Positions 42,063 to 53,500 of a DNA stretch of 59,352 bases are shown here, piece by piece. Position numbers and translations under genes: made by a program. This DNA is from Rhodanobacteraceae bacterium. Lineage in GTDB: Bacteria; Acidobacteriota; Terriglobia; Terriglobales; Acidobacteriaceae. Below the pieces are notes generated by a model that saw only the letters and a program-made list of their open reading frames with translations, did no database searches and was not told the origin of the DNA. Numbering within the stretch: the stretch's first letter is position 1; each line of letters opens with the position of its first letter. The stretch covers positions 1 through 59,352 of the forward strand of contig JANXWZ010000131.1 in NCBI GenBank assembly GCA_025350865.1, in the 5' to 3' direction.

Positions 42063-45000
42063 TCAGCGGATTTCGATTCGGTTGTTCTTCTGTGTAATCT
42101 CGGGGACGGTGGTGGACGGTTCGATGGTGACACTTCCACCCATGACGTTGGTTCCGGCGGGGATGGAGAGGGTTACGGTGGTTGTTTTGGGGCTGAGATC
42201 GGTGGGGGCCTTGAGGGGTGTTGTTTGGCCGTCTGCGATGATTTTGCCCTGGCGATCGCGGAGGGCCACATTCGCAACCGGGGCGTCGATTGCGCCGAGG
42301 GAGTGGACGGTGACGTTGACTGCGGTGCCGGTGATGGTGATGTCCTCGAGGCCGATGCCGAGATCGGGCCGCGACCAGTAGGGGACGCCCTTTTCTTTCA
42401 GCGTCAGTTCGATGATGGTGGTGACGCCGGGGGCGAAGGTTACGGGCAGATCGGCGCTGCGCTCGAAGTTGACGGTGTGAGTCGCAGCTCCGACGACAGG
42501 GCCATTTTCTTTGGGCTGGGTGCCAACGGTCATCTCCCACTTGCCGGGGTCGATCTCCCAGCCGGTCATAGTCGCCTTGACCGCTTTCTTTTCGAGGTTG
42601 TAGGCGATGATCTTGATGTGGTCGGGCGTGCCGATGGGGACGAGGATGCCTACGCTGTTTTCGGGATTGGGTTTGCCGGGGATGGGATCGAAGGTCCAGC
42701 TGACGACGTTGCCGGGGAAGTCGTAGTTGCGCATGAGGGCGACGCCACCGAGACGGCCACGCTGCAGCTCACCATTGTTAAAGTAGATGCGGTCTATCCA
42801 GAGGCTGCCTTCGCGATTGATGAACTGGCGGTCGGCTGCGGTTTCGAGCTGGGCGGCGTAGACCTTATTGAGGTAGCTGGTGTCGCCGGTGACCTGCCAG
42901 GCGAGCTGGTTGTTGCCCTCGGTGGCGTTGCCGGCGTCGGTACGGCGGTCGGGGGCTTCGGACTTTACGAGCTGTGCGCCCCAGGTGTCGCGCTTGTTGA
43001 GGATGTCGAGCATGTCTGCGTTGACGGTGCGGAGGCCGTTGGGTGGATCGTCGGCGAAGGGTGTGATGTATTTCTCGTCGCCGGTGAATTTGTACGCTCC
43101 CCACAGGACGAACCATGGCGTCAGGGCCGTACTGGGCAGGTCTTCGTTGGTGTGGAAGTTGACGTTGAAGTGCATCTGCATCTTGCCATTTGTGCCGGGG
43201 CGGCGATGCGCGAGGAAGCCGTCGGCGACCTCGGTGACCATCTTGCGGGTGGACGGTGCGCCGTTGTAGTTTGCGAGCAGAAGCGCGGGGTGGAAGACGA
43301 AGTAGGAGCGATCCTTGCCCCAGGCCCAGACTCCTCCGGTCGCCATCTTGGTGCCGCTGTAATAGCTGGTTTTGATCTGGCGCTGGCCAGCCGAGTTGTA
43401 GCCGGTGATCCATTCGAGGCGCTTGGCGGTAGCCATGGCACGCTCGATCTGTTTAGGGCTGCCGTAGTCCATCATCATGGCCTGGCCGAGGGTGTTGATG
43501 CCGTCTTCGTAGCTGTGGAGCTCGTCGTACTGGGCTCGGGCGAGGCCGTTCTCCCACATACCGTTGGCGAAGGTGGCGTCGAGCAGGTGGAGGAGCGAGG
43601 CCTTGAGTTTGGGTGGATTGTGGCCCATCATGGCGAGGCCGGGCCACCAGTTGAGGAAGTCGGTGTCGTCGGAGAGGCCGCCACCTAGCTCCCCGTTGGA
43701 GATCTGGCGGTTGTCGATGTACCAGTCGATGAGCGAGGACATTTCGGCGAGGTCGCGGGTCTGGAGCCATGCCCATTCCGGTACACCCGCCGGGGCTTTG
43801 GGCAGGGTGTAGGGTGGCTTGATCTGCTCGTGGTTCATCTCGTTCCAGTAGTTGAGCCCTTCTTTGTTGGTGGGGTCTACACGGAGGAGGTCGGTGGCGT
43901 CGGCGTCGACACGGTTGAAGATGTTGAGCTTGCGGGAGTTGACGGATTCTTCGACGAGGTTGGCGTAGTTGTCGCGGACCTGGGTGAGGCGGTCGAGGGT
44001 GTGCTCGGGTTTGGCGGCATCGTACGGCTTGAAGATGAGGCGGACGTGCATGCCTTCGAGAGCGGCGGGGCCGAACTCGGCGCTGGCGGAGGCGATAGTG
44101 AGGTAGAGGCTCTTGTTACTGGGGAGGATGCGGTCGCGGGTGTCGAGCCAGAGGGTGTGGGGCTCGCCGGGCTTGACGGAGAAGCTGAAGTCGAGCAGGT
44201 CGCGCATGGACCAGATGGGGTCTTTGATCTGGATGTTGAGCGGGATGAACTCGCCGTGGGTGGGCTGGAGGTTGAGCGCGGGCAGATCGATGGCGATGCC
44301 GTCGAGACCGGCGTGCATGTTTTGCCAACTATAGCTGGTGCCGTGGCCCTCGTCGGCCTGGAGCTCGCGGAAGTCTGACGGGATGAGGATATGGACGAGC
44401 GGGAGCGTGCTGCCGGAGTTGTCGGCTGCCTTTTTGCCTGAGCCGATGGCGGTGCGGCCGCCGCCGGTGGATGCACCCGGCATGGCGACGAGAGTGGCCC
44501 GCTCGTCGGCGGGGTAACGACCGCGGATGAAGTTTTCGAGCTCGGTGAGGGAGGGGTTATCGAGCGCGCCCTTGCTGGTGATGGTGTAGCTGAGCGTGGC
44601 GACGCCTTTGGGCTCTGCGCCGGGATGGACGTAGTAGGCGCCAAGCTCGCTGATGGGCCACCACTGCTCGGCGTTGGTGAAGCGGAGGTGCTGGCCTGTG
44701 ATGGGCTCCTTGAGGTCGTGGGTGGTGCGCTCCTGATCTGCTGGGCGGGCGAAGAGAGCTTTGGCGAGTTGCGGGGAGGTGTCCCACTGATCGCGGTCAG
44801 CGACTGCGGCGGGGTTTCCCTTGCCGGGGGTGAGGAGGTCGAATTTACCGGCTGCGCCGCCTTCGACTTCAAGGTGGTTCCAGGGTTCGGAGGGCATGTA
44901 GAAGGTGGCGGATTTGCCGGAGAGTGAGTAGATATCCCAGTCGGGAAGCTGGAAGTAGTCGAAACGGCCGATGAGGGGGGACCGGTTGTAGACGCCGGGC

Positions 45001-45980
45001 CAGGTGGTCTCCTTGATGCCGTCGGTGCCCTTCCAGGACCAGCGTTTGAGGTCGTATACGTCGTGGATTTCGACCTTGCGGACGGTGGTTTCCTTTGCCG
45101 GGAGTGGGGCGGGGAAGTCGTTGGGGCGATTCCAGCCGTAGTTTTGCCACCAGACATGCTGCCACGCGGCCTGGCCTGCGTCGCGGGCAATGAGGGGAAT
45201 GCGGGTTGGGATATCGCCCTTGGCGAGCGTGGCTACGTTGCTGTCGGTAAGGGCGCGGTCGTAGATCTTGAGTTCGTCGATGTCGCCGCCGCGGTCGTAG
45301 TTATAGCTGGCCTCGACGCCGGTGGGACCGATAATGCGGGAGTGGGGGCCGAACTGGTCGAGCGCGGCGTCGAATTGTCCGGTTGCGGCTTTCTCGCCGG
45401 CAAGTTTGCCGTCGACGAAGAAGCGGATACCGCTGGCTTCATCCCATGTGAGCGCGAGGTGAATCCACTGGTCTGGCTTGGGGAAGTTGGGCATCGTGTA
45501 GGAGACACGGGTGCGGTTGAGGTTGACGTCGGTGACGAAGGCGTCGAAGCCGTGGCCGTTGTAGTCGATGCGGAGCCAGACCATATCCCAACTGGAATGA
45601 TCGGCATAGCCGACGCGGAAGACGGGGAATTCGGTCTCGTCGACGGCGTCGCGCGAGCGCCAGTAGAAGGAAAGGGTTCCGCGTTGCGCGTAGATGTTGC
45701 CGGGCGCCCAGTAAGAGAGGAGCTGGTCGTTGCCGCACTGCAGGTAGGACCCCTTTGCGCCGCCGGGGAGGATCTTGACATCCTTGAAGAAGTTGGGCTC
45801 GGCAATACCGCCAGCGGCGTAGTCGGCTTTGGCTCCGTGGTCGCCGGACAGGTAGAAGAGCAAACCCGTTTCTTTTGCTGGGCCGGGATCATTCGTCGGG
45901 AGGTCGAACGGCTTTTGGCCTGAGGCGAGGGAGCAAGACGCGGCGAGCACGATGGCGGCGAGCAAGTGCAGAATCTTCAC
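42063..45980 (-). CDS. Giant exported LamG-domain protein, probably polysaccharide-active
   Basis: A 1305-residue exported protein. Signal peptide MKILHLLAAIVLAASCSLAS. Residues about 35-260 form a LamG/concanavalin-like jelly roll (GTLSFYWRSRD, WIHLALTWDEASGIRFFVDG, GGDIDELKIYDRAL). A beta-rich middle region follows (about 280-680). Then comes an all-helical region (about 700-1050) with aromatic-rich repeats (WAWLQTRDLAEMSSLIDWYI, LNWWPGLAMMGHNPP, GGVWAWGKDRSYFVFHP), reminiscent of the alpha/alpha toroids of polysaccharide lyases and some glycosidases. A beta-sandwich ends it. No known family was recognised. It is divergent from two Tat-exported oxidoreductases, hinting at a sugar-processing locus. 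Confidence 0.7.
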   Translation of the reverse strand: MKILHLLAAIVLAASCSLASGQKPFDLPTNDPGPAKETGLLFYLSGDHGAKADYAAGGIAEPNFFKDVKILPGGAKGSYLQCGNDQLLSYWAPGNIYAQRGTLSFYWRSRDAVDETEFPVFRVGYADHSSWDMVWLRIDYNGHGFDAFVTDVNLNRTRVSYTMPNFPKPDQWIHLALTWDEASGIRFFVDGKLAGEKAATGQFDAALDQFGPHSRIIGPTGVEASYNYDRGGDIDELKIYDRALTDSNVATLAKGDIPTRIPLIARDAGQAAWQHVWWQNYGWNRPNDFPAPLPAKETTVRKVEIHDVYDLKRWSWKGTDGIKETTWPGVYNRSPLIGRFDYFQLPDWDIYSLSGKSATFYMPSEPWNHLEVEGGAAGKFDLLTPGKGNPAAVADRDQWDTSPQLAKALFARPADQERTTHDLKEPITGQHLRFTNAEQWWPISELGAYYVHPGAEPKGVATLSYTITSKGALDNPSLTELENFIRGRYPADERATLVAMPGASTGGGRTAIGSGKKAADNSGSTLPLVHILIPSDFRELQADEGHGTSYSWQNMHAGLDGIAIDLPALNLQPTHGEFIPLNIQIKDPIWSMRDLLDFSFSVKPGEPHTLWLDTRDRILPSNKSLYLTIASASAEFGPAALEGMHVRLIFKPYDAAKPEHTLDRLTQVRDNYANLVEESVNSRKLNIFNRVDADATDLLRVDPTNKEGLNYWNEMNHEQIKPPYTLPKAPAGVPEWAWLQTRDLAEMSSLIDWYIDNRQISNGELGGGLSDDTDFLNWWPGLAMMGHNPPKLKASLLHLLDATFANGMWENGLARAQYDELHSYEDGINTLGQAMMMDYGSPKQIERAMATAKRLEWITGYNSAGQRQIKTSYYSGTKMATGGVWAWGKDRSYFVFHPALLLANYNGAPSTRKMVTEVADGFLAHRRPGTNGKMQMHFNVNFHTNEDLPSTALTPWFVLWGAYKFTGDEKYITPFADDPPNGLRTVNADMLDILNKRDTWGAQLVKSEAPDRRTDAGNATEGNNQLAWQVTGDTSYLNKVYAAQLETAADRQFINREGSLWIDRIYFNNGELQRGRLGGVALMRNYDFPGNVVSWTFDPIPGKPNPENSVGILVPIGTPDHIKIIAYNLEKKAVKATMTGWEIDPGKWEMTVGTQPKENGPVVGAATHTVNFERSADLPVTFAPGVTTIIELTLKEKGVPYWSRPDLGIGLEDITITGTAVNVTVHSLGAIDAPVANVALRDRQGKIIADGQTTPLKAPTDLSPKTTTVTLSIPAGTNVMGGSVTIEPSTTVPEITQKNNRIEIR

Positions 45981-46195
45981 GGGGCGAACTCCGGGGATGA
46001 GTAGAGGTCGGACAACTTGGGTCGCAGTGGATGCGGTGGCCGATCAATGGGAGGATTATTCGCGCATTCGGCAAGGATTGGCAAATGTTTCGGGGACGTA
46101 GACCGGATCGTGTCGGCGCGCATAGTATTCCATTTGGGCGATCTAGAGACTAAGTCGTGGCACGGTCTCGCCATAGCGGGTTTGAGGAGAGAGTG
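45981..46195. promoter_or_regulatory. Divergent promoter region, LamG protein and Gfo/Idh pair
   Basis: A 215-base spacer between divergent starts. GAGGAGAGAG precedes the oxidoreductase ATG at 46196. No clear LacI-type or other operator was identified. Confidence 0.4.
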
Positions 46196-47410
46196 ATGAC
46201 AGGCAAAACGGGTGGTCGGCGGGACTTTCTGAAGCATGCGGGGCTGATGGGTTCAGCGGCAGTGATGGGCGCGTTTCCGGCGGAAGCGATGGCTCTGGGT
46301 GGCGAGCGTGGGACGGTTCGCGAAGAGGTATTGCAGGCTACCGCGCAGGCGGATGAGAAGCCGAAGTACCACATCAAGTTCGGCGTCTGCGGCATGAGCC
46401 ACGACCACATCTATGGCATGATCGGCGCGGTAGAGCGCGGCGGCGGCGAACTGGTGATCGCGTGGGCGGACGAGGACGACAAGATCGCGGCGTTCAAATC
46501 GCGCTTTCCGAATATCAAGTTTGCGAAGTCGAAGGATGAGGTTCTGAGCGACCCGTCGATTCAACTGGTGCTGAGCTCGGAGAAGGCGAACGAGCGCGCT
46601 GGGATCGGCATCAAGGCTATGAAGAACGGCAAGGACTTTCTTTCCGACAAGCCGGGGATTACGTCGCTCGAAGATCTGGAAGCGGTGCGCAAGACGATTG
46701 CGGAGACAAAGCGGATCTACGGGATCATGTACAGCGAGCGGCTGGAGGTAAAGGCCGCGGTGCATGCAGGTGAGCTGGTGAAGCAGGGGGCGATCGGGAA
46801 GGTGATCCAGACGATCAACATTGCGCCGCATCAGGTGAACCAGAAGTCTGGCGGCACGGCGGGCGGCGGGCTGGGCAGCCGGCCCGAGTGGTTCTACAAC
46901 GACGTGCAGTACGGCGGGATTTTGTGCGACATCGGTTCGCATCAGGTCGACCAGTTCCTCTACTACACCGGCTCGACGAAGGCTGACATTGTGGCTTCGC
47001 AGGTGTCGAATATCCGGCATCCCAACTTCCCGCACTTTCAGGATTTTGGCGACATGATGCTGCGTGGCGATTACGGCTTCGGCTATGTGAGGCTGGACTG
47101 GTTCACACCGGACGGTCTGGGAACGTGGGGCGATGGACGTCTGTTCATTCTTGGGACCGAGGGTTATATCGAGCTGCGCAAGTACGCCAACGTGGCCGTC
47201 AGCCCCAAGGGCAACAACCTCTTTATCGTGGACAATAAGGAGGCTCGCTATATCGACTGCAACAACATGGCGCTGCCGTTTGGGCCGCAGTTTGTGGCGG
47301 ATATCGTCAACCGCACGCACATTGCGCAGGACCAGACCCAGTGTTTGCTGGCGGCTGAGCTGGTGATCAAGGCGCAGAAGAACGCGACGCACGTGACGAT
47401 CAAGGGATGA
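46196..47410 (+). CDS. Tat-exported Gfo/Idh/MocA-family oxidoreductase, first of two
   Basis: A 404-residue NAD(P)-dependent oxidoreductase. MTGKTGGRRDFLKHAGLMG is a Tat leader. The Rossmann start is IKFGVCGMSHDHIYGMIGA, an atypical dinucleotide site (GxxGxxH rather than GxGxxG). Then come VIAWADEDD, SDKPGI (in place of the usual EKP) and the C-terminal domain with DVQYGGILCDIGSHQVDQFL, carrying the conserved D-x-G-x-H. Homologues oxidise or reduce sugars and cyclitols. ATG 46196 follows GAGGAG. The second copy starts 4 bases after its stop, so they form an operon. Confidence 0.87.
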   Translation: MTGKTGGRRDFLKHAGLMGSAAVMGAFPAEAMALGGERGTVREEVLQATAQADEKPKYHIKFGVCGMSHDHIYGMIGAVERGGGELVIAWADEDDKIAAFKSRFPNIKFAKSKDEVLSDPSIQLVLSSEKANERAGIGIKAMKNGKDFLSDKPGITSLEDLEAVRKTIAETKRIYGIMYSERLEVKAAVHAGELVKQGAIGKVIQTINIAPHQVNQKSGGTAGGGLGSRPEWFYNDVQYGGILCDIGSHQVDQFLYYTGSTKADIVASQVSNIRHPNFPHFQDFGDMMLRGDYGFGYVRLDWFTPDGLGTWGDGRLFILGTEGYIELRKYANVAVSPKGNNLFIVDNKEARYIDCNNMALPFGPQFVADIVNRTHIAQDQTQCLLAAELVIKAQKNATHVTIKG

Positions 47411-47414
47411 GCCG

Positions 47415-48782
47415 ATGAGCGCAGTTTCGCGGCGTGGATTTATCAAGACGAGTCTTGGGGCAGCAGCGGCGGTTGGTTTTCCCACGATCATTCCGTCTGC
47501 GGTGCTGGGGCAGTTCGCGCCGAGCAAGCGGATCAACATTGGTGCCATTGGTGTTGGGCGAATCTCTCGCGGGCATGACATGCCGAGCATTCTGCCGTAC
47601 GACAAGGCGAAGATTATGGCGGTCTGCGATCTGGATGCTAATCGCGTGGTCGACGGGAAGAAGTTCGTCAACGACTACTATGCCGCGAAGACGGGCAAGC
47701 CGTACGACGGCGTGGTCGGGTATGCGAACTACCGTGATCTGCTGGCGAACAAGGATATCGACGCTGTCGTCGTGAGCACGCCGGACCACTGGCATGCGCT
47801 GATTGGCATCGACGCGGTGCACGCGGGCAAGGATGTGTATCTGCAGAAGCCGGCGTCGCTGACGATCGCTGAAGGACGCGCGCTGAGCGATGCGGTGCAG
47901 GCGTCGGGACGGATTCTGCAGATCGGTAGTCAGCAGCGTTCGACGGTGCAGTTTCGCTATGCCGCCGAGTTGGTTCGCAATGGACGGATCGGGAATCTGA
48001 AGCGCGTTGAGGTGGGGCTGCCCGGTGATCCGGCGGGTGGGGATAAGACACTGATGCCGGTGCCGGCGAGCTTCAATTACGACATGTGGCTGGGCGAGAC
48101 GCCCAACGTGCCGTATACGGTCGACCGCGTGCATCCGCAGAAGGGTTACGACCGTCCGGGCTGGCTGCGGTTGCGCCAGTTTGGAGCAGGCATGATCACC
48201 GGGTGGGGCGCACACCATGTCGACAGCGCGCACTGGGGCATGAACACGGAATTCACCGGGCCGATCGAAATATGGGGGACGGCGGAGTTTCCGGACCACG
48301 GCCTGTGGGATGTGCACGGGGCTTTCAAGACGGAGGCGCTGTACGCCAACGGGGTACGGATGAGCATCAGCGGCGACTATCCGAACGGGATCAAGTTCGA
48401 GGGCGCCAAGGGATGGATTTTCGTCTCGCGCGGTAACGAGCAGGTCACCAAGAGCGATCCGGTTGCGAAGCTCAACGACAATACCGCGCTGGCGGCGAGC
48501 AATCCGAAGATCATCAAGTCGGTGATCGGTCCGGACGAGATTCATTTGTACGAGAGCAAGGAACAGCATGGCAACTGGCTGGACTGCATTTTGACGCGAC
48601 AGACTCCGATTTCGCCGGTGGAGACGGGGCATCGCGCGTGTTCAACGTGTCTGCTTCACGACATTGCGATGGTGACGGAGCGCAAGTTGCATTGGGATCC
48701 GGTGATGGAGCGGTTCGTCAAGGATGATGAGGCGAATGCGATGTTGTCGCGGCCGCACCGTGCCCCGTATTTGTTGACTTAG
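47415..48782 (+). CDS. Tat-exported Gfo/Idh/MocA-family oxidoreductase, second of two
   Basis: A 455-residue protein with Tat leader MSAVSRRGFIKTSLGAAAAV. The dinucleotide site is INIGAIGVGRISRGHDMP, followed by MAVCDLDANRV, VSTPDHWHALIGIDA, and the YLQKPASLTI segment (Lys of the EKP-type motif). In the C-terminal domain WGAHHVDSAHWGM supplies catalytic-type His and Asp. This layout is common in Bacteroidota and Acidobacteriota Tat oxidoreductases acting on sugars. It differs markedly from the first member, so the two may form distinct steps or a hetero-oligomer; that is inference. Confidence 0.88.
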   Translation: MSAVSRRGFIKTSLGAAAAVGFPTIIPSAVLGQFAPSKRINIGAIGVGRISRGHDMPSILPYDKAKIMAVCDLDANRVVDGKKFVNDYYAAKTGKPYDGVVGYANYRDLLANKDIDAVVVSTPDHWHALIGIDAVHAGKDVYLQKPASLTIAEGRALSDAVQASGRILQIGSQQRSTVQFRYAAELVRNGRIGNLKRVEVGLPGDPAGGDKTLMPVPASFNYDMWLGETPNVPYTVDRVHPQKGYDRPGWLRLRQFGAGMITGWGAHHVDSAHWGMNTEFTGPIEIWGTAEFPDHGLWDVHGAFKTEALYANGVRMSISGDYPNGIKFEGAKGWIFVSRGNEQVTKSDPVAKLNDNTALAASNPKIIKSVIGPDEIHLYESKEQHGNWLDCILTRQTPISPVETGHRACSTCLLHDIAMVTERKLHWDPVMERFVKDDEANAMLSRPHRAPYLLT

Positions 48783-48805
48783 GAGCTTGTTGCGGGGAAG
48801 CCGAG

Positions 48806-48853
48806 GCTAGAGCCCCTATCGCTTTTACGGATGTTTATGGAGAGGCTGAAGCC
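48806..48853. repeat. Dispersed palindromic repeat, GGGGCTNAAGCCCC family, diverged copy 3
   Basis: GAGGCTAGAGCCCC and GAGAGGCTGAAGCCTCTC occur with the same spacing as the copies at 11502 and 21376. The second arm pair has changed G-C to A-T together, keeping the palindrome, which indicates selection or compensatory change. Confidence 0.65.
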
Positions 48854-48924
48854 TCTCCCTCCCACCAAAAGGCCTTTCCCGCAAGCTGTGAAGTCGCCGT
48901 ATGATGGTGCGCAGGAGATATCAG

Positions 48925-49623
48925 TTGAACAAGGTGTGGCCAGATGCGCGCGCGGCGCTTGATGGAGTTGTTAAGGATGGCGACTTGCTCGCGGTGGGCG
49001 GGTTTGGTCTCTGCGGGATTCCGGAGGCGCTGATTGCAGGTGTCCGCGACCTGGGTGTTCGCGACCTCACGGTGGCAAGCAATAATGCAGGCATCGACGG
49101 CGTTGGTTTGGGAGTACTGCTGGAAACGCGGCAGATTCGCAAGATGATCTCCAGCTATGTGGGCGAGAATGCGGAGTTTGAACGGCAGTATCTGGCGGGC
49201 GAACTGGAGGTGGAGTTTTCGCCGCAGGGAACGCTTGCGGAGCGGATGCGAGCGGGTGGCTCGGGGATACCGGGGTTCTACACGCGGACCGGCGTGGGAA
49301 CTGTTGTGGCCGAGGGTAAGGAGCATAAGGAATTTGATGGAGAGACGTATGTTCTGGAGCGCGGCATTCGCGCCGATGTAGCGCTGGTGAAGGCGTGGAA
49401 GGGCGACACACATGGCAACCTGGTGTATCGGCTGACAGCACGAAACTTCAACCCGGGCGCGGCGATCTGCGGCAAGGTGACGATTGCCGAGGTGGAGGAA
49501 CTGGTGGAGGCGGGGGAGCTTGATCCGGATGAGATTCATACGCCGGGCATCTTCGTGCAGCGTTTAGTTCACAATCCTGACAAAAAGAGCCGGATCGAAA
49601 AAGTCGTCACGAGGGAGGCCTAG
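48925..49623 (+). CDS. 3-oxoacid CoA-transferase, subunit A
   Basis: A 232-residue subunit. It starts [20 protein letters not shown], then [15 protein letters not shown] (CoA-transferase signature), [26 protein letters not shown], and ends with [17 protein letters not shown]. With subunit B it moves CoA from succinyl-CoA (or acetyl-CoA) to 3-oxo acids such as acetoacetate. The start is TTG at 48925 with AGGAG eight bases upstream; this gives the family's normal length, whereas ATG 48901 adds a basic stretch. Its stop precedes subunit B by 2 bases. The symbol could be scoA or atoD; specificity is not readable. Confidence 0.9.
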   Translation: MNKVWPDARAALDGVVKDGDLLAVGGFGLCGIPEALIAGVRDLGVRDLTVASNNAGIDGVGLGVLLETRQIRKMISSYVGENAEFERQYLAGELEVEFSPQGTLAERMRAGGSGIPGFYTRTGVGTVVAEGKEHKEFDGETYVLERGIRADVALVKAWKGDTHGNLVYRLTARNFNPGAAICGKVTIAEVEELVEAGELDPDEIHTPGIFVQRLVHNPDKKSRIEKVVTREA

Positions 49624-49625
49624 CG

Positions 49626-50252
<627 letters not shown>

Positions 50253-50509
50253 GCCGGTTCGGCGGCGGACTTCGGCGGGAGTGTCTTATCGATGACACCT
50301 TACTTGCCGCTCAAATCGGTGATTGCCAGTGTTGTCCGGAGCACGTACTATTTTTTCGAGTTCAAATTGCCAGTCCGTTAGCGGTGACTTTGTTTCTGCC
50401 GCGAGGTCCATGCAGGCCACGGGTATCAGCTCGGGTTGAGCGACTGGTTATTCGATAGCGATACCGGGCCATGCTGCGCTGTGCAGGTCAAATCTTGTGA
50501 GGTCAATCT

Positions 50510-53500
50510 ATGAATGTGCTCGTGAATCGCGTATCCCGCAGCTATGGCTGCGGTGGCAAACTTTTGCTTTTATTCCTGTTGGCCTTTGGATTGTGCTCCA
50601 CGGTGAGCGCCCAGCAGACGACGGCTACCGTCATCGGCAACGTGACTGACTCCACGGGAGCCGCCATTGTGGGAGCTACGGTGAAGACCACCAACACCGG
50701 CACCAATACCATCCGCACCGCCGTCACGGATGGCGTGGGCCAGTACTCCCTGCCTGCGTTGCCGGCGGGAACCTACTCGATTGCGGTTGAAATGATCGGC
50801 TTCCAGAGCCAGAAGATCGATAGTGTAGTCCTCGAAGCAAGCCAGACGGCACGGCAGGATTTCAAGGTTTCAGCAGGCCAGGTGTCGGAGACGATCACGG
50901 TTGAGAGCGGAGCCGGCGCGGCTGTGCTGCAGACTGAGAACGGCGCTGTGGGCGAAGTGATCAACGCCAAGAAGATTGAAGATCTGCCGTTGAACGGCCG
51001 CAACTTCGTCCAGCTCGCGCAGCTGATTCCGGGCGTCAACTCGGGAACTGAAGGGTCCATTACGGTGCGGCGCGCACGCGGTTCCGTAGCCGCGACGGAC
51101 GCTACGGGCGGGTCCATTTCGATTCAGGTGAATGGCCAGCGCGATACGCAGAATCGCTACTCCATCGACGGTATTGAATCGATGGACTATGACGCGTGGA
51201 CGTATAGCTTCTCGACCTCGGTGGATGCGCTGGCCGAGTTCCGCGTCGACACCAGCAACAGCGGTCCTGATGCTGGAGCGGCTGCGGGTGCGAACGTCAA
51301 TCAGATCATCAAGTCGGGCGGCAACCAGTTCCATGGCACGCTCTTCGAGTTCAATCGGAACAACGCCTTTACGCAGAGCTACGACGCTATCGCCAAGATC
51401 GATGTAACTCCGGCGCGCTTGAATCGGAACCAGTTCGGCGGCAACATCGGCGGGCCGGTGATCATTCCGCACTTGTACAACGGGCGCGATAAGACCTTCT
51501 TCTTCTTCAATGCGGAAACCGGATACGGACTGAACGGCGCGCTGCCGCAGCAGGCGACGGTCCCGGACGACAACGTTCGCAACGGCATTATCGACGCCAG
51601 CGTGTTCTCTGGGGTCAGCACGGTGGTCGATCCATTCACCGGCAATCCGTACAAGATTGGGGACAAGATTACGTTGAATCCCAACTCAGCGATTTTGCTG
51701 CGTACGTCGATTACGCCGGCGGCTACCACTCCCGGCGCACCTGGCCCGAGCCTGCCCACCAACTTCACCACCACGCCGCTGAAGACGCTGAACTATCAGC
51801 ACGAGTACATCGGCCGCATCGACCAGAATATCGGCAAGAAAGACACCTTCAGCGCGCACTATATCTACGACGAGACTTACAGCAATGGGCCGCCGTTCTA
51901 CGGCAACGACAATGACAACAACAGGGCGGTCACCAATCATTACGCGATGTCCGAGACGCACGTTTTCTCGCCGGCTATCGTGAATGACTTCCGCTATGGA
52001 CGCCAGTACTTCCAGGAGTTCGAGACCTTCGGCACGACGAACAACCCGGCGTACAACATCGCCAATGGGCTGCTGAACATTCCGTTCTCGTCGTCCGACC
52101 CGCACTTCTTCGGCGGTGTAAACACCACGATCAACGGACCGGGCCAGTCTTATCGACTGTTTGCGGACATCCGGAATATCGGACCGCGCGACCGCAACAA
52201 CGGCATCAACCAGTTCGTCGATAACCTCTCGTGGCAGCGCGGCAAGCACTTCATGAAGTTCGTTGCCGACGTTGGCCGCCGCACCGATTACTTCAGCCAG
52301 GCACGCGATCCCCACGGCACCTTCAGCTTTGACGGTCGCTATACCGGATCGGCTCTGCTGGACTTTCTGTTGGGTTATGTTGCTACGGATAGCATCAACC
52401 CGACCGTCACGCGCACGAATATCTCCAGCTGGATTCAGGGTTATTCGGCGCAAGATAACTGGAACGTCAAGAAGGGTCTAACGCTGAACCTCGGCATCCG
52501 GTGGGACCACTTTGCACCCTATACGCAGGACGACGACAAGTATGCCGACATCTATATCGGCGCGGACGGCTTGAATCCCGGCACCGTCTACACTGCGGCC
52601 AACTCTCCGAACGGCCGTGGCTTGATTGCGCCGGTGTATCACGATTTCCAACCACGTGTTGGGTTTGCTTACCAGCCGCCGATGTTCGATAAGTTCGTCA
52701 TTCGCGGTGGATACGGCATCTTCTTCACGCCGGAGATCGACAACGCATGGTTCGCGATGGCGGAAGGCGCGCAGGCGCAGGCTGGAGCTGCATTGAACGG
52801 CAACACGGGTTTGAAGGGCACGACGCCGGCAGCCAAACTGCCGAACATCCTGTTCAACAATCCATTCCCTGGCGTTACTGCTGGCGGCCCGAGCACGTAT
52901 CCCTTTGCGATCGCCATGGACCAGCATTTGCAGGATCAGATGACGCAGCAGTTCAACCTCACCACGCAGGTTCAACTGCCGGGCAAGATGAGCTTCGATG
53001 TCGGCTATGTGGGCGCTCGGGGTACGCACAACTTCATCACGCCAACGATCAACGTGGGAACGCCGATCGACCCAGCTACGACCACGCTTTCGGTCAACGC
53101 TCGTCGGCCCAACCAGAACTTCCTACGCAACGTGCAGGGTGACTTTTCGACTGGTTCCTCTACGTACCATTCACTGCAGACCAAGCTGGAGCGCCGTGTT
53201 GGGCAGGGCCTGAACGTGCTGGTCGCTTATACCTGGTCCAAGTCGATCTCTGGCTCGGCTGATATCGGTGGTGCGGTTGGTGGCGGAAACTTCGGGGCTG
53301 GTCCTCAGGACCCGTATAACCCGCGTCGCGACCGCTCCATTTCGCTGTTCGATATTCCTCACCGCTTCGTGGGAACCGTGCTTTGGGATGTCCCGTTCTT
53401 CCGTCATACGACGGGGTTCAAACGGGCGTTGCTGGACGGCTTCCAGGTGTCGAACATTCTGTCCGCCGTGTCCGGTGATCCTGCTGCTGTGACGGATACC

